NCBI GenBank assembly: GCA_003023725.1 | Contig: PXYT01000003.1 | Coordinates: 1 to 64,000 of the forward strand | Source of the DNA: Sulfobacillus benefaciens | GTDB lineage: Bacteria > Bacillota > Sulfobacillia > Sulfobacillales > Sulfobacillaceae | Direction: 5' to 3' | DNA length: 64,000 bases | In this document: piece by piece, positions 26,963 through 36,237 of the stretch | Position numbering within the stretch: the stretch's first letter is position 1 | How the letters are laid out: each line of letters starts with the position of its first letter | The notes under the pieces: model-generated | What the model was told of the DNA's origin: nothing | Databases searched by the model: none | What the model saw: only the letters and a program-made list of their open reading frames with translations | Made by a program: the position numbers and the translations under genes

Positions 26963-28108
26963 TTAATTCTGGGTGAGTTCGGTAGGCACCAATACAACCG
27001 GAACGGGGGAATGCATACTGACATAGCGGGCAGTATTTTCTTGCCAGTAATCCGAGAGGATTTTGCGGTGCTTATTACCCATGACAATCATTTTGGCGTG
27101 CCGGTTCACCGCCAATTCCACCAGGGCAGGGCCTGGCATGCCTTCGAGTATTGTTACTTCCACATTGAACCGCTCGGGAGTTAACAGATTCCGGGCCGAA
27201 CTATGCTGCTGAAGCCAAAACAGGCGATCGGTTTGTTGGATTTGTTCGGCGTACAGCGATTCCGGCAGTACCGTGGCCAAATGAATGGTAGTGCCGCCGG
27301 CAACAAAATGATTGATCCCGGGTGCCGCTCGCAATGACGTCAAGGAGCCGTTGACGGCCCAAATCACGACCGCGGGGACAGCCCAAGTCTGAAGATGGCT
27401 GGGATCGGCCTCCTTGGTGCCGGTGAGAACAACGACCAGATCGCCCAGCCATTGGCGTATTGTCAGTTGTCTTAATCCCAATCGAAGAACTTCTTCCCGC
27501 ATCTCCTCCACCGTTGGGGCATGATCCCAAGAGGTGTTTACCCATGGAGAGGGGTCTTCCGAGGGACGGGCAATTTTTGCGGTAATGGCATCAAGAGCCT
27601 CACGTGCGCCTATTCCCTTCGCGGTACGAGGTTGTACCATGTCTAAAATGGTTAGCTGTCCCATGGGTTTTAGGACCCGCAACATCTCCTGTAATCCCGT
27701 GGCCCAGTCGGTCATGCCGTGCAATGAGAACTGGGCGGTCACCCGGTCAAACACACCGTCTTCAAACGGCAAATGTTCCCCCGAGCCTAACAGCCATTCG
27801 ATAGGTGCGGAGCCCGCTGTGGTGACGCCCTCACGGCAAACGGCCAGCATTTCCGGGGCGGGATCCATTCCGATGACTTGTCCGCTTTTTCCCAGACGGG
27901 ATGCAATAAGACGAGTCGCGATTCCGGTTTTGCAACCCACTTCCAGAATGCGCAGGCCTGGAGACAACTGCATGTGGTCCACGGCAACATGACGCCAGGC
28001 GTGTATTCCTCCCTGGGACAAGAGATTAGTCGAGTGCTCGTTATGAGGTGAAATAGCATAAGACAAAGAAGTCGAGGGGACAAAAGCCGGTTTTTCTTTC
28101 TCATTCAT
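26963..28108 (-). CDS. Fusion of a class I SAM methyltransferase and a UspA-like domain
   Basis: 381 residues. The N-terminal 220 residues are a UbiE/MenG-like methyltransferase: motif I ILEVGCKTG (about 54-62), the acidic IGMDPAPEML loop, LPFEDGVFDRVTAQFSLHG and VLKPMGQLTILD. The C-terminal 140 residues follow the universal stress protein fold: VIWAVNGSLTSLRA, then VTILEGMPGPALVELAVNRH, KMIVMGNKH and SPVPVVLVP. The usual UspA ATP motif G2xG9xG(S/T) is broken after the first glycine, so ATP binding is doubtful. I know of no common family with this order. Methyl acceptor and role are unknown. The gene is transcribed alone, convergent to cydAB. Confidence 0.82.
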   Translation of the reverse strand: MNEKEKPAFVPSTSLSYAISPHNEHSTNLLSQGGIHAWRHVAVDHMQLSPGLRILEVGCKTGIATRLIASRLGKSGQVIGMDPAPEMLAVCREGVTTAGSAPIEWLLGSGEHLPFEDGVFDRVTAQFSLHGMTDWATGLQEMLRVLKPMGQLTILDMVQPRTAKGIGAREALDAITAKIARPSEDPSPWVNTSWDHAPTVEEMREEVLRLGLRQLTIRQWLGDLVVVLTGTKEADPSHLQTWAVPAVVIWAVNGSLTSLRAAPGINHFVAGGTTIHLATVLPESLYAEQIQQTDRLFWLQQHSSARNLLTPERFNVEVTILEGMPGPALVELAVNRHAKMIVMGNKHRKILSDYWQENTARYVSMHSPVPVVLVPTELTQN

Positions 28109-28620
28109 GAGTTAGGCACTTCCTTTTGAACAACCCGGGTCCTTGTCATCCTCGTCAGCAGTCTTCAGTCTCTAAGGTACCGGATGAGAAATGGATAAAA
28201 AAGGGACACAATGCCTATTTAGGTATAGGCCAAATGACCTTATCTTGATCACAACCACAAATGGAAAACGTCTCGTGTCTGGTTTAAGCAAGAAGCCTTC
28301 AGGTAAGAGATGGTGTTGGGCGGGCAGCAGAAATTCCGGGGAAACGGTTTTAGGGGAATAGCATGCTACCGGATCCATGGATTCAAAGACGGATCCTCTC
28401 GGGAGCCCAGCGTTTGCTCTGAACCGGATTGATCACTGACCATTTGCGACTAGAGAGATGCTCAAACGAGACGTATTAAAGGGGGCCATATGGTCCTGCC
28501 CTTCACTCATGAATTTTTCTATTCTAAATTTGAATAAAGATGATATGAATCGCAGAGGTGGTTGTATTCCGGTATTGCGGCCTTGATTGCGAATGCCTAT
28601 CGGCTTTGACTGAGTCGACG
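28109..28620. other. Non-coding stretch between divergent genes
   Basis: About 500 bases upstream of both the methyltransferase fusion (minus) and the molybdoenzyme leader (plus). It is AT-richer around 28500-28560 and should carry promoters for both sides. I see no coding frame with protein-like composition. Confidence 0.4.
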
Positions 28621-28780
28621 CTGGATGGGGAACAGGCAGCCCATTAAGCCCCGCAGGATGTCCGGAAGATTGGGAAGTCGGGACTTGGGCTGTGGCCCCC
28701 CTTCAGGGGGGATGCGGCCAGGAAAGGCAAGGATCATCTCGAGGATTCCGGTTCTGGTGGCGCCATGACGGCGCTTTTTT
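28621..28780 (+). promoter_or_regulatory. Structured leader ending in a terminator upstream of the molybdoenzyme gene (candidate attenuator or riboswitch)
   Basis: The leader holds a 6-bp C/G hairpin with TTCA loop (28696-28701 with 28706-28711), outer TGGCC/GGCCA pairing (28693-28697 with 28716-28720) and a GGAAAGGCAAGG segment. At 28760-28774 a GCGCC/GGCGC stem is followed directly by six T. A terminator 56 bases before a start codon on the same strand is the layout of a transcription attenuator. Because the gene encodes a molybdopterin enzyme, a molybdenum-cofactor riboswitch is one candidate, but I could not match the class consensus. Confidence 0.45.
28760..28780 (+). terminator. Intrinsic terminator in the leader of the molybdoenzyme gene
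   Basis: A 5-bp GC stem with a 5-base loop is followed by TTTTTT. It points towards the downstream gene and can only be an upstream transcript end or an attenuator. Confidence 0.7.
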
Positions 28781-28835
28781 GACCGACGTGGCAGCCATTA
28801 AGGAAGAAAGATGTTTTTGAAGGGGGTCTCATTCG

Positions 28836-31800
28836 ATGAAGAGAGACCAAGAGGATTCGCAGACCGGATTCATGCTCCCCAAGGAACCAGAACTTAACCG
28901 GCACACGGCTAACCGAACGTTGACCAGAGAACATGAAATCTTGGGGATGTTTCGCCGCCGTGGTACGGTGGGATCCCTTCCGTCCTCTTCGTCGAATACG
29001 GGTATCCAGCGGCGGTATACAGTTTGTCTGGGCTGCCGCAATCATTGTGGAATCGCCGCAATGATATCCGAGGGAATTTTGGAACAGTTGAACACAAACC
29101 CCTATCATCCGGCCTCGCACCAACCTCACGCCTTGTACGAGACACCTCTTGGAGCGGCCGGGGTATGGCAGATGCCCTCGTCACCATGCCCGGAGATTTC
29201 CCACAGACGAGAGATAGTCTACGATCCCATGCGCGTGAATTTGCCTCTAAAACGCTTGGGGTCTCGGGGTAGCGGAGCCTGGGAGGTGATCAGTTGGGAA
29301 CAGCTGATTCAAGAAGTTGTCGAGGGCGGAAAACTTTTCGCCGGCATCGCCCGGGAAAAGGAGCGGTCGGTTCCGGGTTTTGCGTCTGTCTATGACCAAG
29401 GCATCAACCAAAATGTTCCTATGGATCCCCTGCATCCGGATATGGGACCTCGCACCAACGCCTTGGTGATCTACATAGGCGAAAAGGAGGAGGGTCCAAG
29501 ACAGTTTATTGACCGTTTTGCCCGGTCTTTCGGGACCGCGAACGTTTTTGAGTGGGGACAGATTAGGGATGAGAATCGGCAGGTAGCCCTGAGGCTGTCT
29601 TCGGGTACGGTCGGAACGGATTTCGCGGCCGAGAAGGCCCATGCCGAATTCATTCTGGGATTTGGATGGGATTCGGCGTCTGGGATCCGGGATTGTCCTC
29701 AAGAGATTCAGGAAGGTTACGACGGATTCGGCTCTCGCCGCGGTTTAAAACGGCATCAGGTAAACGTGCGCACCGAATCCCTTTCCGGTTCTCCAGATGA
29801 CTTCACTGGGGTCCGCCCCGGCGGGGATGGGGCTCTGGCCATGGGCATCATTCGATGGATTTTGGATAATCACGCATACGACGGTGATTATTTGATGATT
29901 CCCAGTGCCCGAGCGGCACAAAAAAATGAACAGCCGAATTTTACGAATGCTGCCTGGCTGGTTAACGTTGACGGCAAGAGCGCACGTAAGGGAAAATTTT
30001 TGACAGCCCGGGAGGCGGGACTGGTAGAGGATGAATCGCCCCAAGCCAAGGACTCGGTGGTTTTGGACTTTTCGTCTCAGGCTCTGATCCAGGCATCCTT
30101 GGCGGACAGAGCTTTGTTGACGGTATCTCCTGATTTCAACCAACCGCTGCGAATAAAAGGAATTCATTGCCGCACCGCATTTCAGGTTCTTTGGCAAGAA
30201 GCCCACGGCCATTCGCTCCAGGAGTATGCCCAGTATGCGGGCGTATCCGTGGAAGTGCTGGAGAGTCTGGCCCACGAATTTTCTCGGCATGGAAAGCAGG
30301 CAGTTGCCGAATTTTTCCGGGGGCCTGCGATGCACACCAATGGCGTTTATACAGCCCGTGCCATCTTCACCCTGAACTTGCTAATAGGCAACGTGGATTG
30401 GATTGGCGGACTCATAACGGGGGGCACTGGGGCAGATCTGCTTGGTCGGGAAAAGGAAGCCCGGTACCATCTGGACCACTGGCCCGGCGAAAATTCCCGT
30501 GTCCCCTATGGCGTAAACCTTTCGAGGACAGGAGTGTCTTACGAAAACACATCATATTTTGCTGAACGCATCAAACAGGGACAGTCCCCCTATCCGGCTT
30601 TGCGCCCATGGTTTCCCTTTAGCCGGGGATTGATTGAAGAAATGTTTGCGGGGTTATACCAAGGTTATCCTTATCACGGTCAAATTGTTGTGCAATACCG
30701 GACCGATCCTGAATGGAGTGCGCCGGCTATTGGCGGCGGAAATGAATCTCTTTGGGCCAAGCTGATGACAGATTTGGTGAAGGTTCCGTTGTTTATTGCA
30801 ATTGATACCCGGATTTCCGAAAGCTCGCGGTACGCAGATTATATCGTGCCGGATACGGTGGATTGGGAAGGATGGGGATTTTCCGACGTGCGGTCCTCCA
30901 TTCCCACAAAGGCCGTCGGAGTTCGTTCGCCGGTGGTGAAACCCCTAATCGGACGCACGCCCGAGAACGAGCCCATGAGCATGGAGCAATTTTTCATTGA
31001 TGTGGCCAAGCGCCTTCAACTACCGGGTTTTGGCCCGCATGCCTTTTTTGGCGGGGGAAAATTGGATAGCCGTGCGCAGTACTATCTCAAAATGCTCGCC
31101 AATTTGGCTTATGATTCTGGTTTTCTTCACGTCAGTCGGAATAGGGTGGTCTCTGCGGAACCGGTTCCGGACGGCAGACAAGAGGATATGGCGGCTACCG
31201 CACAGTGGCAGCAGCGCTATCCAGATGCCTTGAGAGAAGAAGAATGGGACAAGGTGGCCTATGTACTGGCGCGGGGCGGACGATTTGAAGATTATCTCGC
31301 TGGATATGAGCCCGGTTCCTTGGCCATGATCCACCGGCAGGAACTGCCGGTGGCGGAAACGTTATCCGGCCTGCGAATGCAAGAGAAATCCGTCAGTCAA
31401 TACTGGGCATTGTTTTATCCGCCCTCAACCCGGCAGGGGCGGATGTGGGTGACGCACCGTTTTGGAACAGCGCAGGCTTTGCAAATTTACAGCGCTGAAC
31501 AGGCCACCACACGCAATGCCTTGACCGGTGCACGATTTCTGGGAACGGGAAGTTATCAGCCACTGCAGAATATGACGGGGCAACATCTCGATCAGGCTGA
31601 TTTTGTTCAGGGATTTCCATTCATTTTGACCTCCCGCCGGAAAGCGTTGGGAGCGGATCGTCTGTGGACGGGGGACGAAGCATCCGAGATCTTTCCGCCT
31701 GTCGACATGAATCCGGATGACGCGGAAAGAAATGGATTGAAGGATGGAGAGAGGGTTCGGGTGATATCCGCGAGCTTTCCCAGGGGAGTGAGTGCGAAAA

Positions 31801-32081
31801 TCCGGCTATGGCCTGGCATCCGAGAGGGAGTGCTCTCCTTTGTTCAGGACGACAAGGACAGTCCGGAATCCTGGACCAGACAAGAGGCAGGGAATGGACA
31901 GAATTGGAAGATGGATGGAGGGCAATCTCGATTCAATGCCCTCATTCGCCGTGACGGATCGCTGGCGGCAGGACCCTTTTGGAGCATTGCGCTGGAAGAC
32001 CCTCTCGGAGGCGGATGTGCTCGGTATGAAACGCGGGTCAGAATTGAGCGACTGGACGGATACTCACCGCGGAATGGATAA
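28836..32081 (+). CDS. TtrA-like molybdopterin oxidoreductase (tetrathionate reductase catalytic-subunit family)
   Basis: 1081 residues. An N-terminal iron-sulfur motif CLGCRNHCG gives Cys64, Cys67 and Cys71, with a likely fourth ligand at Cys118. The molybdopterin domains follow. The segments PLKRLGSRGSGAWEVISWEQ, GRTPENEPMSMEQFFIDVAK and LPGFGPHAFF, and the C-terminal cofactor-binding domain (DMNPDDAERNGLKDGERV), resemble TtrA of the DMSO reductase superfamily. Such enzymes reduce tetrathionate or related sulfur or metalloid oxyanions. No twin-arginine signal peptide is visible, so this copy is probably cytoplasmic, unlike classical TtrA. No electron-transfer (TtrB) or membrane (TtrC) subunit lies nearby, so electron donor and substrate are open. 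Confidence 0.8.
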   Translation: MKRDQEDSQTGFMLPKEPELNRHTANRTLTREHEILGMFRRRGTVGSLPSSSSNTGIQRRYTVCLGCRNHCGIAAMISEGILEQLNTNPYHPASHQPHALYETPLGAAGVWQMPSSPCPEISHRREIVYDPMRVNLPLKRLGSRGSGAWEVISWEQLIQEVVEGGKLFAGIAREKERSVPGFASVYDQGINQNVPMDPLHPDMGPRTNALVIYIGEKEEGPRQFIDRFARSFGTANVFEWGQIRDENRQVALRLSSGTVGTDFAAEKAHAEFILGFGWDSASGIRDCPQEIQEGYDGFGSRRGLKRHQVNVRTESLSGSPDDFTGVRPGGDGALAMGIIRWILDNHAYDGDYLMIPSARAAQKNEQPNFTNAAWLVNVDGKSARKGKFLTAREAGLVEDESPQAKDSVVLDFSSQALIQASLADRALLTVSPDFNQPLRIKGIHCRTAFQVLWQEAHGHSLQEYAQYAGVSVEVLESLAHEFSRHGKQAVAEFFRGPAMHTNGVYTARAIFTLNLLIGNVDWIGGLITGGTGADLLGREKEARYHLDHWPGENSRVPYGVNLSRTGVSYENTSYFAERIKQGQSPYPALRPWFPFSRGLIEEMFAGLYQGYPYHGQIVVQYRTDPEWSAPAIGGGNESLWAKLMTDLVKVPLFIAIDTRISESSRYADYIVPDTVDWEGWGFSDVRSSIPTKAVGVRSPVVKPLIGRTPENEPMSMEQFFIDVAKRLQLPGFGPHAFFGGGKLDSRAQYYLKMLANLAYDSGFLHVSRNRVVSAEPVPDGRQEDMAATAQWQQRYPDALREEEWDKVAYVLARGGRFEDYLAGYEPGSLAMIHRQELPVAETLSGLRMQEKSVSQYWALFYPPSTRQGRMWVTHRFGTAQALQIYSAEQATTRNALTGARFLGTGSYQPLQNMTGQHLDQADFVQGFPFILTSRRKALGADRLWTGDEASEIFPPVDMNPDDAERNGLKDGERVRVISASFPRGVSAKIRLWPGIREGVLSFVQDDKDSPESWTRQEAGNGQNWKMDGGQSRFNALIRRDGSLAAGPFWSIALEDPLGGGCARYETRVRIERLDGYSPRNG

Positions 32082-32228
32082 AGGGCTCCTCCGTATTGGG
32101 GAGAGAATGAATTGCCCGGTGCCGGAGATTCGGCTGAAGAAATGGATTGAGAACAAAACAAGGACAGGCCCTGTTTCAACAACGAAGGACAGGGGGCGGC
32201 CAAACGGTGAACATTGGGGGGGATCAAA

Positions 32229-32927
32229 ATGATGACTGAGAATAAAGATCAAAAGCCTTTGATATCAGTCGCCTTACTGGTTTCGAGCGAATTGGAGGAC
32301 GAAGGATTATTAAAGGTGATCCGTGATCTCAACGATATGGTAAGTTGTTGTCACAGGATTGTCCACGATATTGCGGATGTGGAATCCATCGTTACATGCC
32401 AATGGGAACAGGTAGAAGTGGTGATTATGATGTTAACCAATACCATCGTGGAAGCCACGGTGAAGGTCTTTCATCAAAATCTCCCCGATGTACCCATTGT
32501 CGTCGTGGCCAAAGAGCCGCTTCACTGGAGCGCCATTGCGCGTTTATTGGACAACGGGGTCAAGGGATTAACCGGATCAATGCGTGCCTCAGTGATTGTG
32601 AGTATGGTTCGCTTAGCTTATTACCGGAGCGGTGGGGTGGACGCGGAATTGATGCGCCACCTGTTGGACGTCATAGAACAAGAGGGAGACGGGCAGCGCG
32701 TAGCGCGGCTCACGGCGCTTGACTATCAAATCTGGACTTTAATGGTGAACGGGTTTTCCAATCCGCAGATTTCACAATACTGTGGGATTTCGGTGTCCCA
32801 AACGAAACATCACGTGAACAATATTTTTAAACACCTGGGCGTCCATGACCGGGCCCACGCCATCATGCTGTATGATACACCCGAGCCCGTGGTACTGGAG
32901 CCATCGATTACGGGAAGCCAAAATTGA
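32229..32927 (+). CDS. LuxR-type regulator with degenerate receiver domain
   Basis: About 232 residues. The first 120 fold like a response-regulator receiver, but the position of the phospho-aspartate reads VVIMMLTNT, with no acidic residue, so phosphorylation control is unlikely. The C-terminal LuxR helix-turn-helix is clear (LTALDYQIWTLMVNGFSNPQ, then ISVSQTKHHVNNIFKHLGV). It follows the TtrA-like gene by about 150 bases in the same direction and is its probable regulator. The ATG at 32229, with GGGGGG upstream, is preferred over an in-frame TTG at 32214. Confidence 0.85.
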   Translation: MMTENKDQKPLISVALLVSSELEDEGLLKVIRDLNDMVSCCHRIVHDIADVESIVTCQWEQVEVVIMMLTNTIVEATVKVFHQNLPDVPIVVVAKEPLHWSAIARLLDNGVKGLTGSMRASVIVSMVRLAYYRSGGVDAELMRHLLDVIEQEGDGQRVARLTALDYQIWTLMVNGFSNPQISQYCGISVSQTKHHVNNIFKHLGVHDRAHAIMLYDTPEPVVLEPSITGSQN

Positions 32928-33355
32928 GAGGAACTGGGCAGGATTCACAGAGGCGGCCGACAGAAAAAGGGGAAATCTCTTGTTTATCCGATAGCGTGAA
33001 GGATCTTGAAGATCAGGCGCAGATGAGGTCCGGGTCGTGGGGAAGCAAGGAGGCGCTGGGACCGATGATGCTGGTCACTGCTTTATTATTTCTCGAAGCC
33101 GCACTCTTGATTGGCACCTTGGGGATCCTGATCTGGCAGGCTTGGCGTTACGTGGAACAACACCACTCTCGAGGCTGCGGACGGGTCGTCATTTTTCGGA
33201 TCCGGGGAAGAAAACTGGTTCTGCGGTGGCCCTTGACCGTCTGGCGGGTTGTTGGCCAGAAAAGGGCTTCAAGACGCCACCGCACGCCCTGGATCCGAAT
33301 CTTGTCCCGAGGACGGTCCCCAAAGACGCGGTCCCTTCGCCGCCGCGTCCGGTGA
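32924..33355 (+). CDS. Hypothetical small protein with one membrane segment
   Basis: A 143-codon frame whose TTG start overlaps the stop of the LuxR gene. It has one strongly hydrophobic segment (LGPMMLVTALLFLEAALLIG and on) followed by a very arginine-rich tail. I do not recognise a family. The basic tail resembles out-of-frame GC-rich DNA, and no ribosome site stands out, so it may not be a real gene. If real, a start near 33067 just before the membrane segment is possible. Confidence 0.3.
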   Translation: MRGTGQDSQRRPTEKGEISCLSDSVKDLEDQAQMRSGSWGSKEALGPMMLVTALLFLEAALLIGTLGILIWQAWRYVEQHHSRGCGRVVIFRIRGRKLVLRWPLTVWRVVGQKRASRRHRTPWIRILSRGRSPKTRSLRRRVR

Positions 33356-34080
33356 CTCGGATCAAACGGCGCCGTAGTAAAACAAGCCGGGACGATGGTA
33401 GGGGCGTACACCCGGCAAAAGTGGCTGCGCTCGTACTCTTGACAGCTCCAACCCTGGGGAATTGGGGCTGCTATTTTTGCGTTTGCCGATTTGAGATTAT
33501 CCAGGAGATTCCGGCAAGTCACGCTGACGAAATAAAATATGCCCAAATCTGCCATGCTGACCAATCACCTGTCTTCTCATCCTTGTTTGCTTGTTGGGAC
33601 ACTGCCCGCTGGGATGTTGCAGCCTTTCCGCGATGAGAGAAGTCCTAGTCTCAAAAATCCCACAATCTTGCATGACCGGATCCCACGCAAAGAATTTGGC
33701 ACTTGCTGCTATCTGACGCAGCCAAAGGAGTAGGATAGGGATTGAACCGGATGCCCATGCTGTAACAAGCACGCATGACTGGATGGACACGGGGGAAGGC
33801 TGAGGATTGGTTAGAGCCCGGTGTGCCAGGAAACGGGATGAGGGGGAGCCTATGTTCACCGGGAATCTTTGGGGATAAATTGCGTGTATGGCGGCAAGAA
33901 CCCTGATCGGGGCAGTTCCTGGAGACAGAGGATGGTGCGATGTGGTGCTGGCGGCGATCAGAGACATTCCCCAGCAAAGAGGAACCGGCTGCGCTGCACG
34001 AATGGATACCCTGCCAATAGAACGAATATTGTAAAATATAGCTATATTGAAATGACGAGTGTTTATATTCCTACGGAGAG
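33356..34080. other. Stretch of about 700 bases without a convincing gene
   Basis: Several open frames overlap here on both strands, none with recognisable motifs. A 48-codon frame from the ATG at 33888 to the TAA at 34034 has a fairly protein-like composition (LIGAVPGDRGWCDVVLAAI) but only a weak ribosome site. It could be a relic or a small protein. The AT-rich DNA from 34030 to 34080 should contain the promoter of the MFS gene. Confidence 0.35.
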
Positions 34081-35289
34081 ATGGCGGGACCGATCAGAAT
34101 GGTAAACCGACAGGTCACAGGTTCGAATTCTTCATGGATGCAGGTGTTGATTTGGGGCAGTGCCCACGCTATTAATGACGGCTATCCAACGTTATATCTT
34201 CCCCTTCTTCCTCTTCTCATGCTCAGGTGGCACTTTGGTGTGAGCCAGGCAGGTCTTCTTGCGGGGCTGCTTGCCCTGACCACTCAAGCCTTGCAGCCGT
34301 TTTTGGGGGCATGGGCTGATCGCCGGGGAGGCCCCTGGTTCGTCGTGGGCGGTCTCTTGATTGGCGCATTGGGTAATGCGCTGGGACTGGCCCTTTCTCC
34401 GGCCTACTGGATATTTGCCATTGCGCTGATGCTGGGAGGACTCGGCAATGCGTCTTTTCATCCTCACATGGCGGCGTTGGTGAGTTTACGGCACAAGGAT
34501 CACCCCGGGCGCAATATGAGCGGCTGGATGGTAAGCGGGATGCTTGGTCACATTTTGGCACCCTTGGCGGTGGTGGCTTTGTGGAAGTGGGGAGGAGCTC
34601 CCAGCGTGGCCATTCTGGCCGTTCCGGGATTGCTGGCCGCTTTGGCCCTGTATCCTTCGGCCAAAACAGTTCCGACACCCTCTCGCCCGGAAAAGAGGAC
34701 GAAGACGAAGATGAATTGGAAAGCATGGCCGGCTATGTGGAAGCGGGGCGGGGTGTTCTTGGGGATAGTGGCTCTACGCAGTATGGGTTCGGCCAGTCTT
34801 TTAACACTGCTTCCCATCGTCTGGGATCATCGCGGCGGCAGTTCGGCAGAAACGGGAGCCTTGTTAGCCGTAGTGTATGCGGGGGGCATGGTTGGAAATC
34901 TCTTGGGAGGATCTCTTTCTGATGCCCTGGGACCGCGGCTAGTTTTAGGAGGCTCGCTTTTGGGCTCCGGTCTGGCGGCTGCGCTGGGAGGAATGGCGAC
35001 TGCGGGAATTGGCTGGCCGTTTTGGCTGGCCGTTGGTATTTGGGGATTTCTGGTGAATGGGGCAGGAGCCGTCGTCATCGTCTATGGCCAGTCTCTGTTT
35101 CCGGGCAATCTTGGAATGGCGTCGGGACTGACCATGGGACTTGGAAGCACTATGGGGGCCTTTGGGGCATGGGCGGTGGGCGCGGTGGCACAATGGCATG
35201 GGCTGTCTATGGCTGTTGACGCGGCTGCATTGTGCCTGATATTGGCTACGGTTCCGGTGGGGTGGCTTCGCAAACCGGCTCTACAGTAA
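34081..35289 (+). CDS. MFS transporter, fosmidomycin-resistance (FSR) type
   Basis: 402 residues with about twelve membrane helices in two halves separated by a charged loop near residue 200. The first helix contains GSAHAINDGYPTLYLPLLPL, and NASFHPHMAALVS lies in helix 4; both are characteristic of the FSR-like branch of the major facilitator superfamily. Members export drugs or organic anions by proton antiport; the physiological substrate is unknown. The start may instead be the ATG at 34099. The gene appears to stand alone. Confidence 0.85.
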   Translation: MAGPIRMVNRQVTGSNSSWMQVLIWGSAHAINDGYPTLYLPLLPLLMLRWHFGVSQAGLLAGLLALTTQALQPFLGAWADRRGGPWFVVGGLLIGALGNALGLALSPAYWIFAIALMLGGLGNASFHPHMAALVSLRHKDHPGRNMSGWMVSGMLGHILAPLAVVALWKWGGAPSVAILAVPGLLAALALYPSAKTVPTPSRPEKRTKTKMNWKAWPAMWKRGGVFLGIVALRSMGSASLLTLLPIVWDHRGGSSAETGALLAVVYAGGMVGNLLGGSLSDALGPRLVLGGSLLGSGLAAALGGMATAGIGWPFWLAVGIWGFLVNGAGAVVIVYGQSLFPGNLGMASGLTMGLGSTMGAFGAWAVGAVAQWHGLSMAVDAAALCLILATVPVGWLRKPALQ

Positions 35290-35433
35290 AGGGTGTTCGC
35301 TGCCGCAAGATGCAGGAATACAGGACGCGCAGGCGCGTGAAAAAGTTACGATTCCCCTGGGGCCTTACCACGAGTCTTCGCAGTTGTGCCTTCCCAGGCA
35401 AGAAAAAAGTCGCTGACGGGGTCCTCGCCATGA

Positions 35434-36237
35434 CTAGATGGCGGGCGGAAATTTCTTCCGGCTGCGAGCGTATGTCAGAAAAATGGCCAAAAGAATCAGC
35501 ACGATGACCACAGGTGCAATGACCGGGTTTAAAGATGAATGGCGGGAAGGCCATAACACAAAAAGAAGCGGAGCACCAAACCAAATCAGGTTAATCAACC
35601 AGCTGGGACGGGAACCGGATTTTTCTTCTCCCCAATGCCAGACAATAGGGGACTTGGCGGGAGTCCACCATCCCTGCAAGACAGTTCCCGGTTGGGGCGC
35701 GTGAAGAGGACCGTCAGTGAGTTTGGCTCGAAATAGAGAAAAGGATGAACTTACGATACGGGCTGTGCCGTCTTGTGTATGGAGCGTCACAAGCCACCAG
35801 TGGCGTTCTGGGGAAGAACGACTCAGGGATTTCCGAGCTGTGGAGTAAGGCGTAAGAGTTTCCGTAGACTGAACGATTCCACGAAGCGGCAGCCACGAGC
35901 CAGCAGGGTACAGGAGATATTGCACGGACCATAATAACCAGAGGACGACCGCTATACTGACGCCTATGATCCAGGCCTTGTTAGGCCAATAAGCGTGCTC
36001 GGCGAGAATCCATGCCCATACAAGAAGGGTCATCTGAACCCACCGCCACACATCCCCTGGGTGCCTCGGAGCGAACAGCAAATGGCGAAACACTTCATGA
36101 GCCTTCCACGCTTGCGGATGTGTGGAAGTGGTATCGGCCGATTGGCTGACAGACCAGGCAATTTGCCGAAATTGGCCGATCACAAAAGCGAGAAATCCTA
36201 CCAGACCTAACAGAACAACGGCTGCAAAGACAATCAC
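35434..36237 (-). CDS. Membrane protein of unknown function
   Basis: 267 residues. Membrane helices are predicted at about 3-22, 65-82, 88-108, 213-228 and 237-256. Between the third and fourth lies a soluble stretch of about 100 residues rich in Trp, Ser and Thr (RHWWLVTLHTQDGTARIVSS is typical) that may form a beta-rich domain. I do not recognise the family. It is convergent with the MFS gene, with 144 bases between them. Confidence 0.6.
   Translation of the reverse strand: MIVFAAVVLLGLVGFLAFVIGQFRQIAWSVSQSADTTSTHPQAWKAHEVFRHLLFAPRHPGDVWRWVQMTLLVWAWILAEHAYWPNKAWIIGVSIAVVLWLLWSVQYLLYPAGSWLPLRGIVQSTETLTPYSTARKSLSRSSPERHWWLVTLHTQDGTARIVSSSFSLFRAKLTDGPLHAPQPGTVLQGWWTPAKSPIVWHWGEEKSGSRPSWLINLIWFGAPLLFVLWPSRHSSLNPVIAPVVIVLILLAIFLTYARSRKKFPPAI

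Noticed and set aside
28621-28780. Firm call of a molybdenum-cofactor riboswitch
   Set aside because: The context and terminator fit, but I could not reproduce the class consensus by eye, so only a generic structured leader is annotated.
28836-32081. Formate dehydrogenase as identity of the large molybdoenzyme
   Set aside because: The N-terminal cysteine spacing, the PLKR-GSRGSG segment and the C-terminal blocks resemble TtrA rather than FdhF/FdhA. No catalytic Cys/Sec motif of formate dehydrogenases was seen.
33037-33636. 199-codon open frame on the plus strand
   Set aside because: It overlaps another doubtful frame, has no motif, and its composition changes abruptly along its length. It is more likely non-coding.
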